64,000 nucleotides of DNA, from assembly GCA_036346225.1 (NCBI GenBank), contig JARFIW010000999.1, positions 7,051,001-7,115,000 of the forward strand, given 5' to 3'. Of the stretch, positions 53,947-64,000 are shown piece by piece. Both the position numbers and the translations under genes were made by a program. The notes beneath the pieces are model-generated. The model ran no database searches and was not told where the DNA came from. It saw nothing but the letters and a program-made list of their open reading frames with translations. This DNA comes from Platerodrilus igneus. Its lineage: Eukaryota; Arthropoda; Insecta; Coleoptera; Lycidae. Within the stretch, counting starts at the first letter, position 1; each line of letters begins with the position of its first letter.

Positions 53947-54597
53947 TCATTTAAAATTCATTATTTCTAAAGGTATACTTGTCGTTTCTTTTTTTCTCTT
54001 TGTTTCCTTAAATCTAGAACCGTTTCCTTTATTCTTATATCTAAGGTACATTTTGTATAATACATACATGATTACAAAAATTACTAAAATGATCAATACA
54101 ATTGTCCAAACGCTTATATTATTATAATGTAACTTTGGCGTTTTGATTTCACTTAATTGTTCTTTATAACTTTCCACTAATTTCACGGCGTGGTTGAGAT
54201 CGTCTAAGTCTAGATGCTCTAGCTTCATAGGTTTCTTGTTTATTTCTTCGTCTTCTTGTTGTATCTTGAACTGTAGTTCCGGTAGGTTTGCAAGTTTCTT
54301 TGTTGCTATGGGATCTTGATAAACTCTGATAACTTCATCTTTCAATTTCACATAACAATCTTCTTTGAGGGTAATTAGTTTGCTTCCGATTAATGCTTGG
54401 TTATTTTCATCTTGGTTGCAGTGGATGGTTGCTATTACTTCTGTTGGGAAAATGGCTATCCATTGGTTATCTGTAACTTTTTGAATTTTCATATTAGTTA
54501 TTTGCACTTGTTTGGTTTCACAGTTTTCGTAATGGTTTGAGAATTTTAGTAGTTGTACTTCACAAGGGCTGTCTTCTTTAATGGTTGTTGTCGTCAT
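53947..54597 (-). pseudogene. Envelope-like protein remnant of the errantivirus
   Basis: A frame of 216 residues at the normal env place between integrase and the 3' LTR. It keeps a cysteine-containing ectodomain part, a predicted helical stretch, a hydrophobic membrane segment (residues about 163-185, VWTIVLIILVIF) and a basic cytoplasmic tail. Full-length errantivirus env proteins are roughly twice as long. The N-terminal half is missing or broken: only about 320 stop-containing bases separate this frame from integrase. Insect errantivirus env is related to baculovirus F-type fusion proteins (family knowledge). This copy looks non-functional. Confidence 0.7.
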
Positions 54598-54914
54598 CGA
54601 TTGACATAAATATTGGTTTGGTGTTACTTCAGTACATTTTTCGTTTGTATAACCATATCTCAGTTCATTTAGGGATAGGAATTTGGTTTTGGGTATGATT
54701 ACTTGGTATGTGCTAGTAACCTTTGTTGGAAAAGCAAATAAATGATAATATTGATAATTGTTACTTTCTACTATCTAGATTTCTATTAAAAATATTATTT
54801 CGTTTTCTTAATGTTGCTAAAATTTGTTGCGTTAAAGTAAGGTTTGAGTAAATATTGTATTTTGTATACTGCCTAGTTTATTGGTAGTATACCGGGGTTG
54901 TTTTTTATTTATTA

Positions 54915-56279
54915 TTACTTGGTTGTCCGTTCTACCTGGGCGGAGGTTGACGGTAAGGGTGATGACTGTCCATCTGAAATTACAGGGTGTCTTAGGTTTT
55001 TTAAATGAATGTATTTCGTTATTTTACCGTTGTCTACTACTGCTATATTTTTATCTGATATTTTCTTAATTTTAAATGGTCCTAAATTTCTGGGTGCTGT
55101 TTTATGTCGCTTGCTTTGAAAGTTTTTCTCATATACGGTTTGTCCGATTGAGAATTTATTTGAGTCGGTATTTTTGTTTCGGGTTGTGGTGATACGTTCT
55201 TTATCGTTTTCTAATTTATCTTTTACCTTGTCGTAAGTTATTTTTAGTTTTTGTTTGTGATCTTTCGCATATTGTTGATATACTTCTTTATTGTAGTGTA
55301 TGTCATAGGGATTTCGTGAATCTGAATGTCCTAAGGTTAATTCTAAGGGTGTAAAATTTGTTGATGAGTGAATTGTGTTATTATAGGCGATTAGTGCGTA
55401 TGACATTAAATTGGTTATATGTTCCTTTTTATAGTTTATTCTTAATAATCGAATTTGTTCTAACAGGGTTAAATGTAATCGTTCAATTAGTCCGTTTGAC
55501 TCAGGGTGATTTTCCGTTATGAAATGAATTTTTATTTTGTGGAGTTCTAACGTGTTTTGTATTGTCTCATTTTTAAATTCGCTACCATTGTCTAAAGTGA
55601 TTGATTCGGGTGTTCCGTAAAATGTGAAATATTGTAAAAATCCTTGGGTCACGTCAATGCTATTTTTGGATGTGATTGGTATTGCTTGGCCTATTTTTGT
55701 AAATGCGTCTATAATTGTTAGATAGTTTTGTGCTTCTACTACTAGAGTATCGGCATGTAGTTTTTGAAATGGTTTGTCGGGTGTTTTGGTTAACATTAAG
55801 GGTATCTTTGGAGGTTTCCTATCGTATTTCGCTCTGTCACATAGTTCGCATTGGTTAATGAAATCTGTGGTCAAGTCCTTCATGTCTTTAAAATAATAAC
55901 GTCTTACAAGTTGCTTTATAGTTTCGTTAATTCCACGATGGTTGGTTTTTCCTTCGTGTTGATTTCTAATTACATCGTTTATTTCGTCAGGGTCGTCTAG
56001 TGTTATTAGTTTTCTAGTACATCTGATGAGTTCAGGTCCAGAGTTATTGAATAATTTAATGTATAATTCTGAAAATCTTTGGTATAAATGTTCGGTGTTG
56101 AAATAAAAATAAAATCGTTTTTTCTCGGGGGTGTATTCTTTTAAAATTTTAATTATTTGTTCCTCGTTGTCGTCTTTAGTTATTTGAATGTGGTATATTT
56201 TTTTATTGTCTACTTTTGTATATTTTACTGGGTTGGGGTTATTTAAAACTTCGGTTATTATAAACTGGTTGGGTTTCAT
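54915..56279 (-). pseudogene. Integrase of the errantivirus-like element
   Basis: The 454-residue open frame has the HHCC zinc domain (HEGKTNHRGI ... CELCDRAKYD), the catalytic core with IIDAFTK, TLDNGSEFKN and SNGLIERLHLTL giving D, D and E, and a C-terminal GPFKI domain. All catalytic residues are kept. The start at 56279 is an internal methionine of the pol polyprotein. The left end runs to a stop at 54915. Confidence 0.85.
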
Positions 56280-56289
56280 ATCGATTGCT

Positions 56290-56828
56290 TCGTTTAAAAT
56301 TTTAATCGCGTTTTTTGGTTCTTCGTTTTGTGTCGAATGTATTGTGTCGCTCTCGTCTGGATCTTCCCTTATTTCTTCTTCGTCTACGTTTCCTATAATG
56401 GATTCCGTTTCTAATGCATTGAGTTGGATTCGGCTTAAAGCGTCTGCGTTGTTGTTATAAATTCCCTCTTTTTATATATAATTTCGTAATCATACTCTTC
56501 GAGTCTGATTCTCCATCTTTGTAATTTTGAATTCGGTTCTTTCAGTTTGCATAACCATACTAGTGGTCTATGGTCAGTGTATATGTAAAATTTTCTTCCG
56601 TATAAATAAGGTCTAAAATATTTTGTTGCCCAAATTATGGCTAATAACTCTTTTCTATAGTGCTATATTTTTGTTCGGTTTCATTTAGGGTTCTGGATGC
56701 GTAGCTGATAGGTTTATCGCTACCTACTTTTCCTTGGCTCAATACTGCGCCTAATGCTACATTCGATGCGTCTGTCGTCAGTATAAATGGTTTTGTAAAG
56801 TCTGGGTATTCTAATACAGGGTGATTCG
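56290..56828 (-). pseudogene. RNase H region of the errantivirus pol
   Basis: In shifted frames the minus strand shows [16 protein letters not shown] (first Asp), [17 protein letters not shown] and [10 protein letters not shown], the usual RNase H blocks. A frame break near 56829 separates it from RT. Confidence 0.7.
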
Positions 56829-58305
56829 TTAATATGTTTTAATTTTGTCTACGGCTTTAATGAATTCCGGGGTGTGTTCAATTTTGTTTCCCTTTTTTAA
56901 ACAATTTGTCAGGGGTTTGGTTATCTGAGCGTAACCTTTAATGAATTTGCGGTAGTAACCACTAAGTCCTAGAAATCCTTTGATTTCTTTGTTTGTTTTG
57001 GTAATGGGTAATTTAGAACTGCATTTGTTTTGTCTGGATTTGGCATTACTCCTTGGGGTGTTATTACATGTCCTAAAAATGATACTTGTTTTGTAAAATT
57101 CACTTTTGTCTAATTGTACTTTAAAATGTGCTTGTCTAAGTCTTTCGAATACTTCTGTCAATCTTTCTATGTGTTCTACCAGTGATGTGGAATAAACTAT
57201 GATGTCGTCAAGGTATACAAGGCATTTCTCATTGTGTATTCCTCGTAGTATATTGTCCATGACTCTCTGGAAAGTAGCGGGTGCGTTCTTTAGTCCAAAT
57301 GGCATTCGTTTGTACTCGTAATGTCCTCTAGGTGTGCTGAAGGCTGTTTTGATATGTCTTTTCTTCCATCTCTACCTGATGGTATCCTGATGCTAGGTCT
57401 AATGTTGTAAAATATTGGCATTTGCCTAATTTGTCTAAAATTTCGGTTATATTTGGTAGTGGATATTTGTCATCTACCGTTTTTTCATTTAGCTTTCTAT
57501 AATCTATTACCATTCTGTACTTTCTCTTTCCGGTTGCGTCTAATTTCTTAGGTACTATTAACACGGGGCTGCTCCATGGTGAATTGGAGTGCTGGATTAT
57601 GTCTTGGTCTAATAAGTCTGCTACTTGTCTGTCAGCTTCTTCTTGGCTTGCATGAGGTAGTCTATATGCTTTTGTAAAGATTGGTTTATTGTCTGTTAAC
57701 TCGATATTATGTTTTACTGTGTTGGTGAATGTTAATGGTATTCCTTCACAATGGAATATGTCTCGGTATTCAAAACATAAGTTCTTAATTGCTCTTTCTT
57801 CTTCTTGATTGATATCGGTATTAAAGCGGATGTTAGTTAAATTTTCTCTTAACATTTCGTCATGTTCTATTGGGTTGTAATCGTTTTCTAAATTTTCGTC
57901 TATTTCCATTTCGTTAAAATTTAGTTCTTCTACGTTAATTGGGTCTGTCAATGATAATTCTACGGGATAGTCGTTTGAATTTAATATTGTTGTGGTTGCA
58001 AAGTTATCTTTTATTTGTACTAAGGCAGTTGGGGTTTCTACTCCTTGCTGAAATGTCATATGATTTATTATTCCTAAATTTTTGTTAGATTTTACTGGGA
58101 TTTTTATTTTTCTTTCCGTTCGGGGTTCTAATGTGTATTTTTGTTCAATTTGTGTGTTTTGAAATTTAATTGGGATTTTTCCGTATTTTGTCCTTAATAA
58201 GCGATTTTTAATGTCAATGTTGGCTCCTAATTTTCTTAGAAGGTCCATTCCGATTAATCCGTCATATTTGTCGTTAAATTCGAATACACAAAATTTATGT
58301 TTCAT
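56829..58305 (-). pseudogene. Protease end and reverse transcriptase of the errantivirus pol
   Basis: Two frames, 58305..57328 and 57305..56829, meet with a frameshift at about 57310-57330. The first holds the end of the protease (GLIGMDLLRKLG), then RMVIDYRKLNEKT and TTLDLASGYHQV (first catalytic Asp). The second has MPFGLKNAPATFQRVMDN and VYLDDIIVYS (catalytic DD) and GFLGLSGYYRKFI. The domain content is complete, but the shift disables it. Confidence 0.85.
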
Positions 58306-58538
58306 TTTAACATTAAATGTTCTCGGTAAGGGTATATTTGCTACGAATTGGTGTAGTGTCGTTTGATGAGCTGTTTTGATTTTGAATGGTTCTCTTTCTA
58401 CATAATCTAAATAGTGTTTTTGTACGGTTCTGGGGCTAATTAATGTTTTAGATGATCCGGTGTCGATTAATAGTTTGAATTTGGCGTGGGGTATTTCTAT
58501 GTATGGTAATACTAAGTGATTTATGTTATTTAAGTTTA
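58306..58538 (-). pseudogene. Protease active-site region of the errantivirus pol
   Basis: KLLIDTGSSKT (near 58481..58449) has the aspartyl protease DTG site. It links gag to RT on the minus strand. Confidence 0.65.
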
Positions 58539-59579
58539 TTAAGTTTGGTTGTCTATGTATGGGTCCATTTGAAAATTTGAGTTCGAGTTTTCTTCATCAT
58601 ACTCCTCGTAAGTTTCGTATTGTTCATCACGTTCGTAAGTTTCTGTATGGTTTGTTTCATTGTTCGTAGGTGTCTCAATGTCATTATTCTGGTCAGTGTC
58701 AAATTTTTCTATTTCTTGATGAAATAATTCTTCCGATGTAAAATTACGTTTCTGGTGGGGGTTTGGTCGGATATGTGTTATTTTTGTGTTTTGTCTGGTG
58801 TTACCAGATGAGGTGTCCATTGGTGTTGGTTTGTAATAATTGTTAGGGTTGTTATGAGTATTAGTCATTGGTGTATTTCTATTAGGGTTTGCGTTGAATG
58901 CTGGTCTTTGTTGGTTTAGGTTTTGATTGAATCTCGGTTGGAATGCGGGTTTCGTAAAAGTTGGGTTGAATGTTGGTCTTGAAAAATTTTTAAATTGATT
59001 ATTAAAATTGGTATTGTTAAAACTTGGGTTGTTACTTCGCGGTTGATTTGTTTGTGTGTTAAAGGGTGTGAATTTTTGTTGAGGGATTGTTTGTCTTGTA
59101 GCTTGTATAGTTTTGTTGGTGAATAACTTTTATTTGCGTTGGGGTTGTATAGTCTGTTGCGGTAATACATTACATTTTCTTCTTCTATTACTAGGCTCAT
59201 AGCTTCTTCTAGATTTTGGGGTCGTTGGAATCTGATTTTATCCGATAGTCGTTCTGGTAAAGCGTTTATGTATGTGTCTAGTGCCATTTCGTCATACATT
59301 TTGTTTTAAATGTCTAACGTTTTGATCGGGTTCTTCGATTTTTAATTTTGTTAAAATTAAATTTCTCACGTCTTGGCATTTCATTCCGAATTGGTAGGGG
59401 GATTGATTGTGTTCCATTCTAAGGTTTATTAGGTCTCGTACCAGGCATTTTATATTACGTTGGTCTCCAAAATATGCAATTAGTAGCTGTTTAAACTGGT
59501 CCCATTCCGATAAATCGTCCCTACTGGCGATTAATGTTAGTGCCCTTCCGGCTAGTTTACTTATTACTAAGCGTATAAG
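58539..59579 (-). pseudogene. gag of the errantivirus-like element, interrupted
   Basis: Frames 59299..58916 and 58868..58539 contain TYINALPERLSDKIRFQRPQ, NLEEAMSLVIEEEN and an Asn/Pro/Gln-rich tail, typical of the C-terminal half of gypsy-group gag. Upstream sequence to 59580 continues the capsid part in other frames. An LINE insertion interrupts it, and the gag sequence resumes at 63945-64000 on the far side. No functional start is in the window. Confidence 0.75.
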
Positions 59580-59723
59580 AGGGCAGCGGCTCTTTCGGTA
59601 CTTAGATTGGCAGAGACCATAGGGGTCGGTATGGCAGTCTAAGACACACTACCGCGATGTGGAAGGCAACGGGAAACCACCACATTACCTCCCAAGTACA
59701 CAGCGTACCTAAATTATAATAAA

Positions 59724-60587
59724 ATGATGGCATTCTCTGGGGTAAAAGATTCCGGAGTTAAAATAGTCCCCCATTCGGATCTCCGGGAGGGGACTACTTC
59801 GGAGGATGCGATCGGAAGGTTAAAAATAAGAGTCAGGAACACTCTGCGAGTCGGAGCGTGGAATGTTAGAACTATGAAGCAAGTGGGTAAGCTAGAGAAC
59901 CTAAAAATCGAAATGAATAGGTTATCATTAGACATAGTAGGGATCAGCGAAGTTCGGTGGCCAGAGGCGGGGGATTTTTGGAGTGGAGACTTTAGGGTAA
60001 TTCATACAGGAGCAGAGGAAGGAAATTTGGGTGTGGGGATAGTTATGCGGAAAAAGATAGGATACTGTGTAGAAAATTACTTACAAAAGAATGAAAGAGT
60101 ACTCATGGTTAGATTAGAATCTAAACCGGTAAACACAGTAATAATACAAGTATACATGCCCACCTCTAGCTACAGTGACGAAGAGGTAGAAGCGATCTAC
60201 AAAGATATCGAAGACATATTAAGACACGTAAAAGGACATGAAAATTTAATAATTACGGGGGATTTTAATGCAGTGGTAGGTGAGGGTAGGGAAGGAGCGA
60301 TAGTAGGTTTATTTGGTTTAGGCACTAGAAACGACAGAGGAAATAGGCTGGTAGAATTTTGCGACAAGAACAATTTAATCATTACAAACACATTATTTCA
60401 ACATCATGCTAGAAGACGATATACGTGGAAGATGCCAGGAGATATAGGAAGATATCAAATAGATTACATTCTTGTTAGACAACGGTTTAGGAATCAAGTA
60501 AAAGACTGTAGAAGCTACCCAGAAGCAGATATAGACACTGACCACAACATCGTAATTATGAAGGCCGCACTTAAATTAAAAATTTGA
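59724..60587 (+). pseudogene. APE-type endonuclease of the RTE-like LINE
   Basis: 287 residues from ATG 59724. It has RVGAWNVRTMKQVGKLENLK, IVGISEVRWP (catalytic Glu), IIQVYMPTS, LIITGDFNAVVGEGREG, GNRLVEFCDKNNLIITNTLF, RYTWKMPGDIGRYQIDYILV and DIDTDHNIV. These are all the blocks of the LINE endonuclease, including GDFN, the QIDYI strand and the terminal DH. The domain itself is intact. A TGA at 60585 then separates it from the rest of the polyprotein, which continues in the same frame for about 60 codons. Confidence 0.85.
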
Positions 60588-61101
60588 AAAAGAAACGGAA
60601 AAAGGCACTTGGACCTACAGAAACTAAAAGAGAAAGATATTCAAGAAAGATTCGAAAAAAGGTCAAATGAATTGCTCAAAGATATCGGGAAAATATCTGA
60701 TACTAAGGAAGTAGAAACAGAATGGAATAACATTAAATTCAGCCTCGACATGGCGGCCAGAGATATTCTGGGGTATACACAAAAGTAAATAAGAAACCAT
60801 GGATAACAAAGGATATCCTGAATTTAATAGAAGAAAGACGAAAATACAAAAATAAATCAGACGAAACAGGAAAACAGAGATACAAAGCCATAAAATGGGA
60901 AATTATTCGAAAATGCAGGAAAGCTAAAGAACAATGGATTGATGAAAAGTGCAAAGAGGTACAAACTAAGATGGAAGTAGGAAAGACAGATGAAGCATAC
61001 AAACTAATTAGAAGCAATTTTAGGGATATAGAACCGTATAGCAAAAATATAAGGGACGCGGGAGGAAATGTCATTATAGAAAATGTAGAGAAAGTGGGTA
61101 G
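60588..61101 (+). pseudogene. Endonuclease-RT linker of the RTE-like LINE
   Basis: After the TGA the frame continues HLDLQKLKEKDIQERFEKRS and LDMAARDILGYT, then shifts near 60780. Coding resumes in another frame before 61102. Highly charged linker typical of the family. Confidence 0.6.
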
Positions 61102-62136
61102 ATGGCAAGAATATATAGGAATTTATATGCAGGAGAAGAACTAACTGCATTAGAAAAGGAATCAGACATTGAAAATGATGATTTGGGATATCCTATACTT
61201 AGAGATGAATTTGAAATGGCATTAAAGGGTCTGAAAAATGGTAAGGCGCTGGGTACAGATAAGGTGCAAGCAGAGACTCTAAAAGCCGCTGGTCAAGCAG
61301 TAACAGAACGTCTATTCCAACTTGTAAGCTATATGTATGAGACAGGCGAGATACCCAAAGATTTCAAACATAACATCATAGTAACTATACCAAAAAAGAA
61401 AGGCGCAGATAGATGTGAAAATTTTCGAACAATAAGCTTGACAGCACACGTATCAAAAATATTAACTAGAATTGTACAAAGACGAATGGAAAAACGGGCT
61501 GAAGAAATACTAGGAGAAGACCAATTTGGGTTTAGGCGAAACAGGGGAACACGGGAAGCTATCTTAGCTCTGAGGGTGATAATGGAGAAAACAATAGAAA
61601 AAGGGGAAAGCGTGTATATAGGGTTTGTAGATCTGGAAAAAGCATTTGACAATGTAAAATGGAAAAAAATGTTCGAAATACTCAAAAAGATTGGAATGAG
61701 TTATAAGGATAGACGGATAGTACATAGCTTATACAAAGAACAAACAGGAGTAATAGAAATAGAGCAGGAACGTAGAGAAGTAAACATCAGGAAAGGGGTG
61801 AGACAGGGATGTTCCCTATCCCCACTAATTTTTAACTTGTACATTGAAGAGGCAATGAATACTGTCAAATGCAAGAAGACATTTGGAATTAATATGCAGG
61901 GACAAAAAATTGATATGCTTAGATTTGCAGATGATATAGCGGTATTAGCATCTAGCAGCGAAGAGTTAGAAGCTGCTCTCAATGAAATGGAAACGGTTCT
62001 AACAGAGAGATACGGTATGAAAATTAACAAAAGTAAAACTAAAGTACTAGTATGCAAAGGAGGAAAAATAAATCAAAAACAAGAATACAAATATGCAACA
62101 CGAACTTACAAGAGGTTAAAGATTTCTGCTACCTAG
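61102..62136 (+). pseudogene. Reverse transcriptase of the RTE-like LINE
   Basis: 344 residues: KGLKNGKALGTDKVQAETLK, GEIPKDFKHNIIVTIPKKKG, NFRTISLTAHVSKILTRIVQ, YIGFVDLEKAFDNVKW (first catalytic Asp), GVRQGCSLSPLIFNLYIEEA, MLRFADDIAVLASS (FADD) and KINKSKTKVLVC. All RT blocks are present and in frame. A frameshift follows near 62100. The initial methionine is internal. Confidence 0.85.
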
Positions 62137-62463
62137 GAAGCCAAATAACGCAAGATGGGAAAAGCACAAAGATATAAAACAAAGATTAGCACAAGGTCGT
62201 GCTACATTTAACAAGAAAAGCAACTACTGTGCTCAAAGACCACAAACATAGAAACAAGGAAAAGATTGCTCAAAACATATGTGTGGAGCACAGCACTGTA
62301 TGGCTGTGAAGCCTGGACAGTGGGAGAAGCGGACAAGAAAAAGGTAGAAGCCTTTGAAATGTGGTGCTACAGACGTATGATGAAGATACCATGGACAGAC
62401 AAAGTTAAGAACGAAGAGGTACTAAAAATGGTAGGGAAGAAAGAAATATGTGGAAAACAATAA
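62137..62463 (+). pseudogene. ORF2 C-terminal region of the RTE-like LINE
   Basis: LLKTYVWSTALYGCEAWTVG, KKKVEAFEMWCYRRMMKIPW and DKVKNEEVLKMVGKK form the conserved end (YGCE-WT ... EAFEMWCYRRM-KI-WTD). A frameshift separates it from the RT. Then the frame is lost at 62463. Confidence 0.8.
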
Positions 62464-62717
62464 AAATAGGAGAGATAGGATGATAGGCCACATACTACGG
62501 CACGAGGGACTAGTGCGGAATATACTAGAAGCAGAGATAGGAAAAAGAGAAGAAGAGGTAGACCTAGGTTAGACTACTGCACACAGATAGTGAAAGATGT
62601 AGGCTGTAGGAGTTTCAGGAAATGTGTAGGTTAGCTCAGAAGAGAAATCAATGGAGGTACGCATCCAACCAGTCCCAAGATGGATAAATTAATGACGAAG
62701 AAAGTAACTGCACTTAA

Positions 62718-63452
62718 ACATGATATTTATTATAAGCAACTACAAGCATTGGAGGGCAATATTCGCGAATAATGGTAATTGCATAAAAGCATTTACTGGA
62801 AAACTATTATTTCGGCAAATGTCTAAGTGTTGGGGATCTTGGCAGCCACAGGTTGCTTAACCCCTTCAATAAATCTCAGTGAAAAGGGCATAATATTAGA
62901 AAACAATAGAAGAAACATAATATTTATTATAAGCAACTACAAGCATTGGATGGGCAATATTCTCGAAGTATGGTAATTGCGTGGAAGCATTTACTGAAAC
63001 CTATTATTTCGGCAAATGTCTAAGTGTTGGGGGATCTTGGCAGCCACAGGTTGCTTAACCCCCTTCAATAAATCTCAGTGAAATAGGGCATAATATTAGA
63101 AAACAATATAAGGGGAACCGAGCTGTATTGCTGTGTGAGAATTTCAGGGAACTATGTAGGTTAGGTTTAGAAAAGAAATAAGTGCAGGCACATGTCCAAC
63201 CAGTTTTAAGACGGGAAACCCAATGACGAAAAAATAAGCGCAGATAAATCTGATGATTATTATAAACAACTAGTTGTTTGTTGTAAAATATCTGCAACTA
63301 ATGTTGACTGTGCGAAAAGATATATTGGAAAAAATATTAAATCAGTAAATGTTCAAGTGCTGGGGGAACTTGGCAGCCACAGGCTGCTTACCCCCCTTCG
63401 CAACCACTGAATGTCGGAAAAATAGGGTATATAATTGTAAAACAATAGAAGG
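62718..63452 (+). repeat. Tandem repeat in the LINE 3' region, 197-bp unit
   Basis: Copy 1 (62718-62914) and copy 2 (62915-63110) are close: ATTTATTATAAGCAACTACA, AGCATTGGA, TTATTTCGGCAAATGTCTAA, TTGGCAGCCACAGGTTGCTT and AATAAATCTCAGTGAAA recur in order. A third, diverged copy occupies about 63244-63452. Related blocks exist in the truncated LINE at 34940-35440 and 35280-35790. Confidence 0.85.
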
Positions 63453-63933
63453 TGACCGAACTGCATCTAACAAGAAAGAACGGCGCCTATGATGAAAGAC
63501 AACAAACATAGAACAAAAAGTTGTTGAAAGCGTATGTGTGGAGCACAGCACAGACAGTATGCCTACGAAATACGAGCAGTCTGAAAAGCAGACAGAAGAA
63601 CAGTAACGGCCTTTGAAATGCCGTGCTTCAGATGTTTGAGGATGGACAGACAAATGTAATAACAAATAGGTTATAGAAACAGTAAGGAACAAGGATATCT
63701 TTGGGAAAAAATATGAGAAATAGAAGGGCAGAATACGTTCTAAGGCATTTTTGGGGAATAGCATAGGATATATGACAAGCAGAGATAGGAAAAAGAGGTG
63801 GATGTAGACCTAGATCAGATAGCGATAGATGCATACTGTGCAAATTTTGGGGAAATCTGTAGGTTAGTTCAGAATAGGAAACAATGATGGTACGCGTCTA
63901 ACCAGTTTCAGGACTGAAGACCCAATGATGATG
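63453..63933 (+). repeat. Decayed extra copy of the ORF2 end, followed by the 3' tail
   Basis: Sequence such as AGACAACAAACATAGAA, TGTGTGGAGCACAGCAC, TTTGAAATG(CC)GTGCTTCAGA and AAGGCATTTTTGGGGAATAG repeats the order of 62220-62700 with heavy change. It ends in GACCCAATGATGATGA. The minus-strand open frame here (63764..63342) is a shadow. Confidence 0.7.
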
Positions 63934-64000
63934 AAGCGTATAAGCAATGAATTTCTTGCGTCATCTCCGGGTTTGTAAAAGGTTTTTAGGAACATTTCAC

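Larger units (their letters stand above)
59580..63933 (+). mobile_element. RTE-like LINE inserted in errantivirus gag, nearly full length
   Basis: Flanked by the 11-bp duplication AAGCGTATAAG (59569-59579 and 63934-63944). Contents: short 5' UTR, endonuclease (59724-60587), linker and reverse transcriptase (61102-62136), ORF2 C-terminal region (62266-62463), then a 1.4-kb 3' region containing tandem repeats and decayed copies of the ORF2 end, finishing in ATGATGATGA. A TGA at 60585 and frameshifts near 60780 and 62100 disable it. The single ORF with endonuclease plus RT and the short-repeat tail fit RTE-clade LINEs. A truncated copy lies at 34.6-36.3 kb. Confidence 0.85.
53344..64000 (-). mobile_element. 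Errantivirus-like endogenous retrovirus (gypsy group), right end outside the window
   Basis: Minus-strand order from the right edge is gag, protease, RT, RNase H, integrase, env remnant and 3' LTR. LTR ends are AGTTA...TAACT. The host 4 bases to the left are TGCG. The 5' LTR and gag start lie beyond 64000. gag is interrupted by an RTE-like LINE (59580-63933). pol is broken by frameshifts and env is short, so the copy cannot work. Solo LTRs of the same or a related family lie at 14504-16395 and 38586-39141. Confidence 0.9.

Overview
The window is nuclear DNA from an arthropod, most likely an insect. It is AT-rich, has exons with GT/AG introns as short as 45 bp, and is dominated by insect-type transposable elements. 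No bacterial operon, ribosome binding site or CRISPR array is seen. The species cannot be fixed from the sequence.

Host genes are few. A partial reading frame of unknown function runs off the left edge on the minus strand (375..1). A plus-strand exon at 1007..1131 starts a THAP-type zinc finger and ends at a consensus splice donor. The main host gene is a DNase II-like acid endonuclease on the minus strand. Four of its exons are visible (37198..36961, 36909..36606, 9550..9412, 9366..9208), with matching splice phases, both active-site histidines and a stop codon. Its N-terminal exon or exons are missing. A 27-kb intron (36605..9551) splits it and holds much of the mobile DNA in the window.

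Layout. 1.6-1.9 kb: 70-bp tandem repeat. 2.4-6.2 kb: decayed Jockey-like LINE on the minus strand, with an old SINE inside. 7.4-8.6 kb: ORF1 remnant of another LINE. 9.2-9.55 kb: last two DNase II exons. 10-14.4 kb: CR1-like LINE broken by a Tc1/mariner-type MITE and by two other insertions. 14.5-16.4 kb: solo errantivirus-type LTR (TSD CGCA) with a mariner element inserted in it; that element has a full-length DD41D transposase and 30-bp terminal repeats without mismatch. 17.5-22.5 kb: fragments of an I/Jockey-type LINE and a CR1-like LINE, probably nested. 22.9-26.65 kb: a pair of 300-bp direct repeats around a non-coding core. 27.5-33.0 kb: Ty3/gypsy element with both LTRs and stop-ridden gag-pol. 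33-34.6 kb: gag remnant of another LTR element. 34.6-36.3 kb: 5'-truncated RTE-like LINE with a tRNA-derived SINE inserted. 36.6-37.2 kb: upstream DNase II exons. 38-53 kb: array of long LTR-like, non-coding units in both orientations separated by (TA)n runs, including a 2.2-kb inverted repeat and a Penelope-like GIY-YIG fragment. 53.3 kb to the right edge: errantivirus-like provirus on the minus strand (3' LTR, shortened env, pol, gag), with a nearly full-length RTE-like LINE inserted in gag.

The strongest points are the DNase II gene structure, the nested insertions with exact target-site duplications, the (TA)n-separated LTR-like array with its inverted repeat and tRNA-primer-site-like motifs, the Penelope-like remnants with hammerhead-like cores, and a possibly intact mariner transposase.
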